Shown one piece after another: positions 37,957 to 50,557 of a DNA stretch of 64,000 nucleotides. Location of the stretch: contig NC_006687.1 in assembly GCF_000091045.1 (NCBI RefSeq), positions 50,001 to 114,000 on the forward strand, read 5' to 3'. Below the pieces are notes generated by a model that did not search any database, was not told the DNA's origin, and worked only from the letters and a program-made list of their open reading frames with translations. A program made the translations under genes and the position numbers. Source of the stretch: Cryptococcus deneoformans JEC21. Its lineage: Eukaryota; Basidiomycota; Tremellomycetes; Tremellales; Cryptococcaceae. Within the stretch, counting starts at the first letter, position 1. The number at the start of each line of letters is the position of its first letter.

Positions 37957-38174
37957 GGGATAGGGTATTTCTTTGCCTTTTTTTCTTTTCTTCTTTGTAC
38001 AAGGCAATCGGGGATGGAGAATGGGGAGGTGGTGGGGAAAAAAAAGGGGCTATGCTCTGTATGAACCAGAATTATGTCTTCAAGTTCGGAATGCTGCGTG
38101 ACGAGTTGAAAGACCAAGACATCACATCATCTAGTAGGGTTGCATAATCCACCTTTTCTCAAGGTAAACTGAAT

Positions 38175-38687
38175 CTATTCCTTTCCCTCATACTCTTTGG
38201 GAGCATTCAACCCCACTCGTCGGGCTGTGGCCACCACTCGCTCTTCTTGGGACATGCCGTGTGTGGGGTTGTACCTTTTGAGTAGGTCCTAATGGCATGA
38301 ACGAGAGAAACGTCAGTCAATCTCGTTCGTTTTCCCTTGTTTTTCTAAAGAGCAGAGCCCATGAAATATGAATATGGAGATGGGAGATGGGACATACAGC
38401 ATGGATTCGAGTAGCCCGCAGAAAGTCCCTTGTCTCCAGTAATATCTTTGAAAGTGCGTGGGGGTCGCGTAAGGACGATTCGACGAGGGTTCGGATGTGG
38501 GTGTTCACTGTGGGGTTACGGCTCGTTCTTGACTTGTGGGACTGTTGTAGATGCAAGCGTACGCTGATGGTCAGTACTGACGCCGAAGGGCAGAAGAAAC
38601 AAGAGGGCGACAGAGGGATGGGCTTACGGCAAGACGGAGTTCTCTGAGGAGCGAGCGGTAGAGGTGAGGGATGGGCGTGGCGGACAT
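38175..38687 (-). CDS. FMC1: mitochondrial ATP-synthase assembly factor Fmc1 (LYR-like)
   Basis: Small mitochondrial-matrix protein of the Fmc1 family, needed with Atp12 for F1 assembly. Three exons: 38687-38628, 38541-38398 and 38288-38175, 105 residues in frame. HLYRSLLRELRLA at the N-terminus carries the LYR motif; NTHIRTLVESSLRD, LLETRDFLRATRIHADLLKRY and the C-terminal VATARRVGLNAPKEYEG follow the family pattern, especially the (R)VGL-x-x-P block. It is convergent with FIP1 (218 bp between stops) and divergent from the coiled-coil gene. Confidence 0.85.
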
Positions 38688-39031
38688 TGTGTGGAGTCGC
38701 AAATGAAAGATCAGTAAAGTCTATAGAACTGGTGTGGAAGAGTCGTTGCTACGCAAAAAGTCGACGGACGGAGGACGGAGATGGCGAGACGGGCAAAAGT
38801 CGGTGGTTTGTAATCCACTGTCCCGATCTTTTCTAATGACGAGAAAGGGATTTGTAATGCGGGCGGGGACGGCTTAGGCCGGACGGATTAGGAATGGCCG
38901 GAGTCTACTTTCACCGTCTCGTCACGGGCGGTGTCTCTATTTATATCTGATATCCTGTAATCCCATCTCGCCATCCTCTATACCGAAAGCGTGTGGGACG
39001 ACCTCATGCAAGCATCGTGGATAGCGGCACG

Positions 39032-41878
39032 ATGACAGACCCACACAAGCCCCGTCCCAAGGTAAGCCTGCCACTGCACCCGCCCACCGACTTGCGTCTG
39101 GGCCAAGCTACGGAACAGCCGACTGACGCTTGACTTCACGGCGCAGGTAACCTCGCATATATCCAGCACGCCGAGCCACTCGCCCAGCACGACGTACAGA
39201 GCATCCGTCCGCGCCAAGGTCACGCCAAGCGCCATCACCGCCTCCCAGACAACCCCTGGCGCCAGTTCGAGACCGTCGCTGAAAACCACATCCTCCTCCT
39301 CGTCCCTCCGCTCGCACGTCTCCGCCTCCTCCGCCAACACCCCAAGGGCTGGTGCAAGGTCCCCGCTGCCCAGAACGCCCTCGACGCCGGCATCGGTACC
39401 TCAGGCGAGGGTGACAAAACCCTTTCAGCCGCAGCGCTCGCCACTGACCCCGGGGTTTGCGCCTAATTCGGGTAATCCCTCTTCTTCTAGCTCGGCATCT
39501 GCACTGGGTGTGGCCTCGGGAACACCGGTGGCTGTACCGAGAGTGAGAACTGCAAGGTCAGCTTTGGGTGTCTCGACCGTATCGGGCGTGTCGAACTCGA
39601 GTGCAAGTAAGGGTAAGAATAATACTGAGAACGGTAATGGCAGTGCTAGTGGCAGTGGGTATGATGGGAGCAACGGGTATGGCCAGACACCAGCGGCTCC
39701 AGTTGTTGGTACGAGCACGACGAATGCGAGTATGTACAGTACAAGGACGAGGACGGATTCGTTGAAGAGCACGTCCTCTGTTGGCGATCGAGCACCTCGA
39801 GTGAGGGTAAAGCTGCAGCCTCAACCTCAGTCCCAAGCTCAAACTTGGCTACACCCCAAATCCAGTTCCCAATTCACTTCACCACCCTCAACCTCCTCAC
39901 CTTCGCCCACTCGTTCATCTTCGCGCACTGTGATCCATGCTGCCGGTACGGTAGACTCACCGACATCCCCTGTTCACCCAGCGGGCACAGGGACTGGTAC
40001 AAGGACTGGCACAGGAAATGAGAGCAATACGCCGAGCCCCACCGAAGACTCAAATCTAACAACTTCCGCCCTAGGTATCGCCAACGCCTACTTCTCCTCG
40101 TCACCTTGGCCCCGCCTCCCAAGTCCTGCGCACTCATCCCCCGAACGTGAGCGCCTCCCTCACGCACTCCCCCATCATCTCCTTCATCATCATTATCATC
40201 TTTACATGGGTTCGGGTCTCAATTCCCTCCCTTTAGAAAGATCACGATCGTCCACCGACAATTTTGAGGGTACAGCATATACCCTCGACATGGACCAAGC
40301 GCAAGCCCAAACCCAAAACCAGAACCAGAACCGAAGCACACACTTGCCCCCGCATGTACCATACCATCTCTTAACCAACCCGACAGCTTCGGCACCCACT
40401 TCGCCTACCCCCTTCACCCAGCCTCAGAGTCCCGACATACAACCCACAAGTCAAGGTCCCCACCCGCCTTCACCTCTATCCTCCACCTCGGCCATGACCA
40501 CCTCTTTTACAGCGACAACGATGACGACGAAAAGAAGGACGTCAAAACCGCGTTTACCACCCATGATCCTCCACCCTTCCGAGCGTCAGCAAGCGCTTAA
40601 AGAAGGGCGGAAAGTCGTCGGCTGGCTGGGGATGGGCGGCGTGGGAAGGGGGATGAGGATGATGCCAGGTTCGCCAGAGAGGAAGACTGTGGAGTTACCG
40701 GATTTGACGCCTGCTGCGCCTGGTACGCCCGGTTTGGAGGAGAAGGGGGAAGAAGAGTGGGAGGGTGAGAATGGGCTTTATGCGGATGAGCGGGGTGAAC
40801 AGGGAGACCTGGGTCGGGAGGAATATCAGTCCCTTTATGAGAATGGCAACGAGAACGACAACGACAATGACGACAAACATGGATGTGAGTATAAGCACAG
40901 GTATGAGTACGATTACGTCAAGGATAACGAGAACGGAGAGAGATATTCAATCGAGAATAGGAATGGGAAGAGGAATGCGGAACAAGTGGAAGTGACGAGT
41001 GTTTTGCCTATTGTAGGAGATCGACAAGATTCAAGCAAAGGAGGAGAAGAAGGAGAAGCGAAACGGAAATGTGTCGGGGAAAACGGGGTCGAGGCGGAGG
41101 CGGAGGCAGGAGCAGGGACGGAGATAGGAGGAGAACAAGAACAAGAAGTAGATGATATGTTGGTTACGGATGCAGTTGAGGCCAAGATCAATCGCAAGGT
41201 ACGTGTTCGCTTGCCCTCCCCGCGCTCTCCAACTTGCCTTTTCCTCCCTTCTTTACCGCTCTATCATTCAAACCTAACATTGACAACCTCATTCCTCTCC
41301 TCCCCCCTCTCCTCCCCTTCCCCTTTCCCTTTCCCTCCCCGCCAACGCCCTCCCTCTTCAAAAAGCAGGTAGCGGATCTCGAAATATCCAACGCCAGTCT
41401 CTTAGCAATCAACAAATCCCTCGAAGCTACCAAATCCAAACAACGCGCAGAGATTGGGAAGCTCCGAAGACGGTTACGCGAGACGCTTGCTTTCCCCCAT
41501 CTCGGATCTGAAGCTCCCGGTGGTTCTAGCTCCGGCTTGGACTTTGGTTTAGGTTTGGGCGTAGGCGCGTCGAGTCTGGAAGAAGAAGCCGATCCCGAAT
41601 CCGAACATGATCTCAGCCTCTTTCTTCTCCACGAGGCAGAGATGGCAGATCCTCAGCTCGATGCTAGGTGGTCCAAGATGGAAGATTTGGTGGTGGGTAT
41701 GAAGAAGGCTGCAGAAGAAGCATTACGGAGAGGGGAAGAGGAAGGGTCGAGAGAAGGGAGGGGGAGGGTGTTGGGGTGGGCGGAGATGGAGGAGATGGAA
41801 GAGGTGGAAGAAGGGGATGTTAGTTTTACGTCGGAGGGGGCAGGAGAGAGGTCAGAGGAAGAAGGAACTGTCTCGTGA
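39032..41878 (+). CDS. serine-rich protein with C-terminal coiled coil, function unknown
   Basis: Three exons (39032-39061, 39147-41198, 41369-41878) give 863 residues. The first ~600 are Ser/Thr/Pro/Gln-rich and disordered, with many SP/TP sites (e.g. RSPLPRTPSTPAS, RSPLTPG) that CDKs or MAPKs could phosphorylate. Residues ~600-690 are very acidic. The conserved core is VADLEISNASLLAINKSLEA followed by RAEIGKLRRRLRETL, a coiled coil straddling the last intron; such segments occur in fungal cell-cycle or kinetochore-like scaffold proteins, but no family can be named. The first exon is 10 codons; the start could be further downstream. Confidence 0.7.
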
Positions 41879-42640
41879 GAAGAAGTGTCAAGAACGAAGA
41901 AGAGGAAGAGAAAGGTGTCTCCATGGGATTTACGTATAGAAGACGGGCAATAGATGGATGGTTAGAGATGGAACCAGCGAAAGAATATTCGTGTTGTATG
42001 TGCATAATGGGTCATTATACAATTGAGTGTAGTATAGAGTAGAATCAAACACCGCTGTGGCTTTTTTAGTAAAGTATAGAAATAAAAATGAAGTGTTTGT
42101 CATCCCATCTCAAACTCGAAGCAAGCGATAGCAACTTTTTTTCTTGGGGAAGGTGGCTATGAGCGGGGAACGGATATACATGTCGGTCAGTAAATAGGGA
42201 TCACTTTTTCTTTTTCATCGTCGGTTTGTTATTTCGTAAAAGGCGGTACCTACTGACCGGATGTGATGTGATATAATGTCAAGTCTTTTGACAAAAGAAT
42301 CCCGAAATAGAAGATGTGAGAGCTCAACAAAGGTTTTCTTCATTGATGTAGTATCAATGGTATGCAGATGAAGTACAGTACAGAGAATACTATGCATAAT
42401 GTGTGACACGATATTAACTCAACAGATATGCGAAAGAATGCAAAAATAAATAGATGGAGAGATCTTGTGGGTTATGTGGAATCAAGATCACAGATGAATA
42501 AAAACATAGGAAAAAAAACCCATCTTCTTCTGCTTATACTCTGCCACAAAATCGATTCACCACCACAACGCCCAAAGGATCCTTCTCCCTAATCTTCAGC
42601 ACATGCTTTTTAGCTTGAGTCTAAGACTAGTTTATGGAAC
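41879..42640. other. intergenic, no gene seen
   Basis: Convergent 3' flanks, AT-rich with poly-A/T runs. No gene. Confidence 0.5.
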
Positions 42641-45097
42641 TTAGGCGTCCATCTTCTTCTCCTCCAACCTAGACACACGCCTCTCAAGTCGTTCACCAGC
42701 GAGCGACATGGCAAACTTGGAACGTTGTCGGAACCAAGCACCGTAATAGTAGAAGATGTAAATGGGAATGGCCACCAGAAGAGCAATGATGGCGAGAATG
42801 GTCGAAGGCCATTCGAGATGGAGTCGATATGAACTTCCGCCGACGTTGGTGTAGACTGAAACAAAGGAATGTTAGCATTTAACTGATATGATTAAACTCG
42901 AATTTCAGGATGCAACATACAAGGAGTGGCCTAAAACATTCCATGTCAGTTTAGACTTTTGTAAGTCGTTGGAAAGGACAGGGAAAACGTACATATAAAG
43001 CTGCGACACCCGCCAAGAAGTCACGGGCCATACCATTACCGCCAGTCGCAGAAGCAGAATAAGGACCGTAAGCCTGAAATAAAAGGTCAGCTCAATACGT
43101 CGGCACGAGTGTTGAAGGTCATGAACGTACAGCGATCATACTATAAAACGACACGTTAGCATGGAATCCTATAACGATTTAAATGATGATTACGATACGT
43201 ACTAGTCAATAGTAGACATGTAGATGGCGTAGTTGGCAATGCCGACAAGACAAGAGAAGATCATAGGTGCAATCCAGTGGACGTGGGGAGGACCGAGGGA
43301 AGTCCAAGCAAAGCCGAAAAGACCAATTGTCTCAAGGGGCGCGACTAGAAATTTCATATCAGCATCTGGGCACCAAATGGGAGACCGATTGAAAAAGCGC
43401 TGGGAGGTTGAAAGAACTTACGGTACAAAAGAGGATGGAGTCGTAATTCGGGAGCGGCATCGGGATTTTCTCGCAACACCTTGCGCTGCTTCATCAAGGG
43501 AGGGATGTAAATGAGATAAGCAAGGAAATAACCGATGGCAATACTACGAAAAAAAAAAAACCAATTAGCTGATCCTTGACAAGATAGTTGAAAACGGCTG
43601 TCTTACGGGACAAACGCCAATGCCATGTGCACAGTGTCAAATCCCCATTGCTCTGCCTCACAATTAGCGCTTGCCGGTGGGAAAGCCAGACTTCCTTTGA
43701 GTGAAGCACTCACCGTAGACAGGGGTAAAAGCCTCCATGAAAGTGAAGATAAGAGCATCACTGAAACCCGAAAGCAAAGACAAACAGAGTACGATAGGTT
43801 CAGTCACAAACATGACAAAAGGCCTGCAGAACGTCTTGGCCATCTCGTGCAAAGAGAACTTCTCCTTGAAAGTCTTAATTTCGCTAGGACCATAGATGTT
43901 GTGCTCGCCGGCTTCACGACGACGCTTGGCTTCTCGGTCGAGGAGAATGGTAGCTCGAGTTTCCGGGACGATAAGGAGGTGGAGGATTTGAACGAAACCG
44001 CCAAAGATGAGTTGGGTCCAGCAAATCCATCCCCTAATTGCAGAGTTAGTACTCAGCAAATGGTACCAAGAAAAAAATCACTTACCAGTCGAGGTGGGCG
44101 GCAATAAAGGGACCGACAATGGGACCAATAACACTGCCCTATTATGGCTGTCAGCTTCTACGACATTACGGGTCAGAGTGGCAAATTACTTACTCCGACA
44201 GAAGAGAAGACAATGAATGCAACAGCCCACTGCTGTTCATTCGGATCGTAAAGATCAGCAACTATGCAATTTATCAGCAACTATCTCATCAAATGTAACT
44301 TGTAGCTTACCCATTCCCAATGTAACAGAGCCACCGGCGGACGAAATACCACCCAGGAAACGAGCGACAATAACGGAACCAAAGTTGGGAGCAAGAGCAG
44401 CGAGAATTTGCCAAACTGGATGTAATGAGTGTCTGCCCTTTTTGCTTTTAGAATGATAAAAAAGACTTACTGTTGACTAAGAATAAGGACAGTTGTAATA
44501 CCCATCGTCGACCTAATTCTTCAGACCATGGAGCCCATGCCTTGAGAGACAATTAGCGGTGGAAAAAAGGCCAGTTCCAAGGAATACAACTCACTTCACA
44601 GCCAAAAGCATAGGAGATCAGGAAGATCATCTGTCCAACTCGCGCAGCTTGGGCACTGATATCGAACTTTTCTTGTAGGAAAGCAGTACCTACCGATGTT
44701 CTATCAGCTTAGATCTCGTCACAATTCAGAAAAAAGACTTACCGTTGGCGTAGACAGCAGCATTATAGTTCATAGAACATTGTACAATGAAAATGACAGT
44801 CAGAGTAGTCCATTTCTTCCTTGATGACCAGGCGAAGCCCAAGACTTCTGGTGCCTCCTCTTCTTGCAAAATATGTCGCCCGTCTCCGGTGTCTCCCCTC
44901 CGGTGTTGTGGTCGTGTGTGACCCTCCAAATGGGAAATTTGTGTATTTTTGGGATCCTTGTTCATCATCCCTGCTGGGTCATTCATGAGTCTTTCGTGGT
45001 TGGCGACGGGGTTAAAAACCTCGCCCCTAATTGTTGATGTAGAAGAGCGACCGGCGTCTGCTGGTACCTCCTTGGGTACCGCGGGAATGGTAGACAT
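42641..45097 (-). CDS. MFS drug:H+ antiporter (DHA1 type)
   Basis: Twelve-TM exporter of the DHA1 family (polyamine/drug group), about 563 residues in some fourteen exons. The long polar N-terminus (about 95 residues) precedes FAWSSRKKWTTLTVIFIVQC (TM1). Typical pieces: FLISYAFGCEAWAPWSEELG with RRWVLQLSLFLVN (motif A region), GSVIGPIVGPFIAAHLDWGW (motif C), a central loop LLDREAKRRREAGE, and GGNGMARDFLAGVAALYATP late in the protein. The C-terminus is a charged helix. Two exons are only 10 nt (43140-43131 encoding the end of DYMIA, and 42930-42921 encoding ATPF). Substrate is unknown. Confidence 0.88.
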
Positions 45098-48000
45098 GGT
45101 CGTTAAATGCGACTTTGTTGATTAATTCGAGGATAGAAATGAAGACTGAAAGAAAAATAAAAGAGGGATTGTTGAAAAGTGATAGGCTCCAAACTTGAAA
45201 TTTATGGTCCTTCGTTCTATAGAGTCTTGCGATCGGATACCGCAACCTGAGCAGCCCCAATCATTTTTAGCAGCCGACTCGTCATTTCTGACACATAACA
45301 CAGGGGGATATATTCCTCAATCCCCTATGGACCAGTCAGCCCTTTCAGCTGTTAATTTAGATGAAATTGTCGGGGAAAATTCAGCTTAAGCTCAAGGACC
45401 GGGAAGACAAGGACTAGGAAAGGGAAGTAAAAGAAAAGGCATGACGGGCCGACGGATTGACAATCGAGACTCAAAATCATTATAGGCATGACGTCACATA
45501 ATCATTTGTCCCTGAGTAACACCGTGGCCTTCGGCGGCAACGGCTTACCTCCCGGCGGCAGTGGACACCCTTTTTCCTTCAAAATTAAATTTAACGGAGG
45601 AAGAAGGTATAGAGAAACGGCCGTCTCCTGTTCTTATATTTAGTAGTTTACGAAATCCAGATAGGAGACATGTTGTTCGAGGAAGGCCTGAATTCCCCTG
45701 TTGTCCAAATTGACGTAAAATGTGCCAGCAGCGAGCAGTGATCAATGAGCAGATTCGCCTCTTGTTTTCGCCTCTCGATGCTCCAATCTTTTTGTGGACG
45801 ACTGACGTTCGGCATCGGCATTCGGCACTGGCATTCGTACCTGCATGCCAACCCCCGTCGCACTCCATTCACCGTTCAAAAATTGGAAGCAGAATTTCAA
45901 CAGCTTTGTAATGCCCTGAATCCCTCAAATGCATATGATATATGGAATTTCGGTTTTTAAAAACTACTGTTGAAATGCACTTCAACAGAGATCCAGAGTT
46001 AGAACTGCTTTACCGCAAGAACACAAATGGCGACTGGAACAAACCGATCGGGAATGTCGTCCTTTTCTGTATAAGTTCCTGCCTATTTTAGTTTGTAAAC
46101 TTGCGGAGAAGGAAGAAATCACGGAGAAATCTTTCAAGGCAAGTAACACAAGCGAACCTCCCTTAAGGCCCTTGCAGGAATGGTAGGGAAAAGTCAATAG
46201 GGACCCCTCATAAGCCTGGGGAGATAATGGGGGGGCAAAAGGGGAAGAAGAAGGGGCCCGCCCGTTTGTACGAAGGCCAGCCTGTTAAAAGGCATTGACT
46301 GATGATGACTTTAGCCGTCAACTGTTAAATGCTAAATCATCTTTGTTTGTTCCTTCTTCTTGCATTTTCTTGTTCTGTTTTTCATGTTCCTCGTTCCTTG
46401 TTTGTTGCGTTCGTTGCGTGACTAACGCTAGTAATAGCTTGGCTAGTGTCTTGCCGGCGGCTGTTGCCCTTTCTATATCCCTACCCGACACGGCTTTCGG
46501 GAAATGTTGGAAAAAGCAGGTCTGGTTTCCTCTAGTATGAGTTTCGAACGAATTTCCATTTCGTCTGCCAACCATCGCCCCTAACATTCATTAGTCATCT
46601 ACGTACTTGCAGTACTTTGCGTATGATATTGTAGCTCATCTATCAAACAGAGTGCACTCGGCCGATGACAGACAGGAGGGAGAACAGCCAAGACGGAGCC
46701 CAGCAGACGGAGTCACGCAGGTCGTAGTGATATGCCCTGCCAGGGTTTTTCGTTTTTATTACGTAATATGTGCATCGGTTAATTGGTATACTTACGTAAG
46801 AACAGGGTCTGACAGTCCGACTCGACCACTCACCGACAACTACGTGTGTTACTCACGCAAGACCTACCATCATCATCACCTGCTTCTCCGTTCCTTCTAC
46901 GTTCTTCACCACTGCCCATACTTTGCGACCCAATGGCTTAGTCTTACGACGTTGACGTCTCAGAAATGAACCAGACACCATTTAGCACAAGTACAATCCG
47001 ACTACTGTGCTTCAAAGTTTCGTCTTTGGCATCACCATTCGTCAACCTTACATTTATGTATCCGGCGCTTACCGAAGATCTCAGATAGGGGCAGATCCCC
47101 TACACTACTCATTAACCACTTTTCGTACCAGACAGTATACCATGCGACCGATATTACGCCCATACCACTGGTAATAACAGAATGGACGATCGGACTTGTT
47201 CACTTTTCTCTATATTCCTGGCGAAGTTCACAACCGCATTTTCTTCTCCTACCCTATAGTTATCAAGCTTTGTGGCCATCACCTGTCGGCTTTTTGTTCT
47301 CTCCCGGCAAGCATATTCAAGACACGCACTGGAGCTTTATCGAAAGCTCACTTTAAACGATCACAATTGCGCTTCCTTCGCTATGGAGGCTTTAGACTAT
47401 GATGGAGATCATGATGATCATAAGGGACATCCTGGACCATCGAGGAAAAGCCTGCAATGATTAAGAAGGCACTAGAAGGCAAAGAAACACTAGAAGATTG
47501 TGGCTACATTCCGCTTGAGTTCAAACCTATTGTCTGAAAAATCTCACTTAGATCTTGCAGATATGTGCAGGTGGAAACTGTTGATGTCTGTTTAATCGCC
47601 GAATACGCAACAGATACATACGTCAATTGTGCGCTGCCACGCTGAAGCAATCGAGAATATCTCGTAGGTGAAAAGAATCTTTCGGTACTGTAACAGCGGT
47701 CTGCTGTGCTCCCTCGTTTACATGTCTGCAGAGAAGCAGCTGGTCACACAGTTGGAGGGTTTAGGACTCACACCCCTTCCCAAAAGGATTCAGACGACGC
47801 GATATATGCCTCTCACGCATGCTTTGCGTTCATTAACTTGCCTGATAATATCAACTACTCCAAAACTTGCTTCATTCAGCAGCTAGTATATCTTCTTGGT
47901 TGATATAGAGGCCAGGTCACCATTGACAGTGGAGGACTGGTCTTGGCATGCCGCAATAGTTGATCTGAAGCGCTTATACAATCTCACTGGACGAAGGAAA

Positions 48001-49651
48001 CAACTTGATCCTATACATGGCTCCGAAGGTGCTCTCGCATTATGAAGACAAGTGAAGCTCTGTCTATTTATGCGCCGATATACAAATGGTGGTATTTCGT
48101 ATTTCGGAGGAAAATAACAAGTGAGTATTACATATATTATCTCTTCCATTCACTCCCCTTATTATCATATGCTGATATTACCACCAGTTACTCAAAAGTC
48201 ATTAGCTTCACCCACTATGGTAATGGTGGTGTAAATGACGACCGTTGAACACCTCTCCCTGTCAAACGGAAAGCATTGGCCCTAACGACAATGGTGAAAG
48301 AGCAGCTGAAGAATGAGTTGGACTTTTCTGGTATTACAAAGGACGACATTGATTACTGAAGGCCCTTGCAATTGTAAAATTTATAGCCCGATATTTTTAG
48401 ACTTGTGAGTGCATCTCGGTCGGATCATGACGCGAAGTGAGGACATTCTGATTTAATATAGTTTGGGTGGAAATGAGTACACGCCTTATGGGCCTTGAAT
48501 GAGAAGCGGATTTGGCGACGCATGTTCATTTCGACATATTACAACAAACATTATTGTATATCTTCTTCACGTCATTTCGTCCGATCGCCGCCATCTTAAT
48601 TTTATGCTGTATATTGGGCTACAAATGTACATTTGGGACATATCGATACAACAGTAATCAAATTATCGTAGTGTCAACGCCTTCCTCCATTACGCAGCTC
48701 TCCCTTTTACTGTCCGAACCTCGAATCACCACCATCTCCTCTTCTCCTCTACCGAAAACCGTATAGGGAAGATGTTTCTCTCCGGCGCATACGCTACGGT
48801 CTGCAAAACACGTGTTCGCGTTAACTTTCTTTCCTTTCGAATCTCTGAACACACAGTTATGATCTTTCAAATGGCGCAGGGGAAAGGGCAACGTACATCA
48901 CAAATAGGGCAGTACTGCCCAACGTAAGGATGGATCGTTCCTAACTCATGGCTGCACCATTTGCAGAGGTAATAATAAATGTAAGTAGGGAACGTCATGA
49001 TTCGAGTCTCGGAGCTGGAGGGAGAGGGAAGAGACATGCAAGAGGAGGAATTCTGTACGTGTTTGCGTGTCAGGTGGCGATTGCACTGGGATGGATGAGA
49101 TTATGAGCACTGAACAGTGAGACATGCGAAACAGGGACATTCGCAGCTGCTTGTTTTATACGCCATCTTCTCTTCCTGAATGCTCATTGATACCTATGCA
49201 AAAGCGAACAACACCTCCAAACCCAAAAGTAATGTGCTGAAGAAGTGATTATGCTTCTTTCGTATTTCTCTTCTCATACTACCTTTGACAACGTTGCTGT
49301 TATTGTTGCATCGTTAATACTAATATATTGTATTACCAACACGAGATGGGCTTGCTGAACACATTCAATTCATTTATCACTCAATGCGGCCTATATTGCG
49401 AAGTTCAACACAAACCGTACCGAATGGGGATCTCTCTTGTATTTGTTGCTTCCCTTTCAATGCATGGTATCAATTTTCTGACAAATGATCAAAACAGTTC
49501 TCCAATGTACCTTATAAAATAATGCCACGGCTACGTATATATATGATACACTGCATGCAATCATATATCGTATGTGATTGTCCATCTCAAGGGCATATAC
49601 GAAATCTAATATCTCTTCCAACCTACTCCCCCAACGACAAAGTTTCTCAAC
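45098..49651. other. 4.5 kb gene desert with possible coding debris
   Basis: AT-rich, with no ORF over about 120 codons and none with recognisable domains. A frame at 47668-47886 (KRIFRYCNSGLLCSLVY) faintly recalls copia reverse-transcriptase/RNase H junctions. A short frame at about 48260-48359 (VKEQLKNELDFSGITKDDID) looks protein-like and follows a plausible intron (gtgagt near 48120, accag at 48188). Neither supports a gene call. No LTR, inverted repeat or tRNA seen. Confidence 0.4.
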
Positions 49652-50557
49652 TCAGAACACGGGAGCTTTGAACCCGAAGGACGTGAAGGTCGTGTTAGGA
49701 CCAACCACGTTGTACAGTACGAGGGAGGCGTTGTTGTTAAGCTCTGGGGTAGGTCCGTAAGAGCTATATCGTTCATCTGGTCAGTGGATGTGTGTAGATA
49801 AAGAAAAGAGAGAGAATGGTTGAGACGTACTTGCTTCCATCAATCAAAAGAGCATGGTAAACCCCATCAGTGACAGTCATCCTGTAGCATATATGTGGTT
49901 AACATATCACCATATGTATGCTTATAAAATAAATGAAGGTGGCTTACTCAAAGTATTGTCCTGAGGTAGCAGCGGAGTCATAGTCATACTGGCAGTCTGC
50001 AAGCTTTAACGATGCTCCTTCATATGGTGATTTGGAGGCGGTAAGACACTGAATGTTGGGCGAGACGTTAGTGTACGTCACATGGCCGTAGAACCCGCTC
50101 GGTCCATTGCCGCTATAGCGCTGTCAGTGTCCAGCGTAACTAGAAAAACGAGAAATTTTAGTTAAAGGACTTACAGCCCATCAAATCCATTTCGCTGATC
50201 ATCTTGACAGACTTCGAACCCAAACAACTCTGTTGTTCGGCATTCTCCACAGTTTTCGATTGTCCCGTCTTCAGCGAGTCCTAAACGGGTCTCATTGTAA
50301 TCTGTGTGCTGTGTGCTGGAGTCGAAAGAGGTGATGTTGGAGTATAGATGGATGAAACCGCGAGAACCAGAAGAGGTGAAGGGGCCTACGTTGGCCAATC
50401 GTCAGTCATAACTCCACGAGCGAGGAACTACAAAGGCAGGAACACAAGACGCACCACCGTACTGAAATTGGACACAATTCAGAGTTTCCGACCATCTTTT
50501 GGTTGGCGCACTGAAAGCCAGGGGGAGGAGCGCGATGAGGGCAAGCTTGTTGAACAT
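49652..50557 (-). CDS. small secreted protein, function unknown
   Basis: Start at 50557 gives a clear signal peptide, MFNKLALIALLPLAFSAP, followed by TKRWSETLNCVQFQYGG; a KR site after the signal could be Kex2-processed. About five exons. The mature part of roughly 170 residues is Ser/Thr/Asn-rich with several N-glycosylation sequons (SNITSF, NNASL, NTTF) and six or more cysteines (ENCGECRTTELFGFEVC, IQCLTAS, LADCQYD). The CLTA...LKLADC spacing faintly resembles a ricin-B-type beta-trefoil repeat, which is only a hint. No GPI signal. Likely extracellular or cell-wall associated. Confidence 0.7.

Noticed and set aside
37497..38117. 206-codon minus-strand ORF opposite the FIP1 tail
   Set aside because: Mirror of the Arg/Asp/Glu repeat region (reads as Ser/Leu/Pro runs), typical shadow of charged low-complexity coding DNA.
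43664..44059. Separate small membrane protein gene
   Set aside because: It is the central exon of the DHA1 exporter, joined on both sides by consensus introns.
47668..47886. Possible copia reverse-transcriptase tail (KRIFRYCNSGLLCSLVY)
   Set aside because: Only about 15 residues look similar; no flanking RT or RNase H motifs and no LTR.
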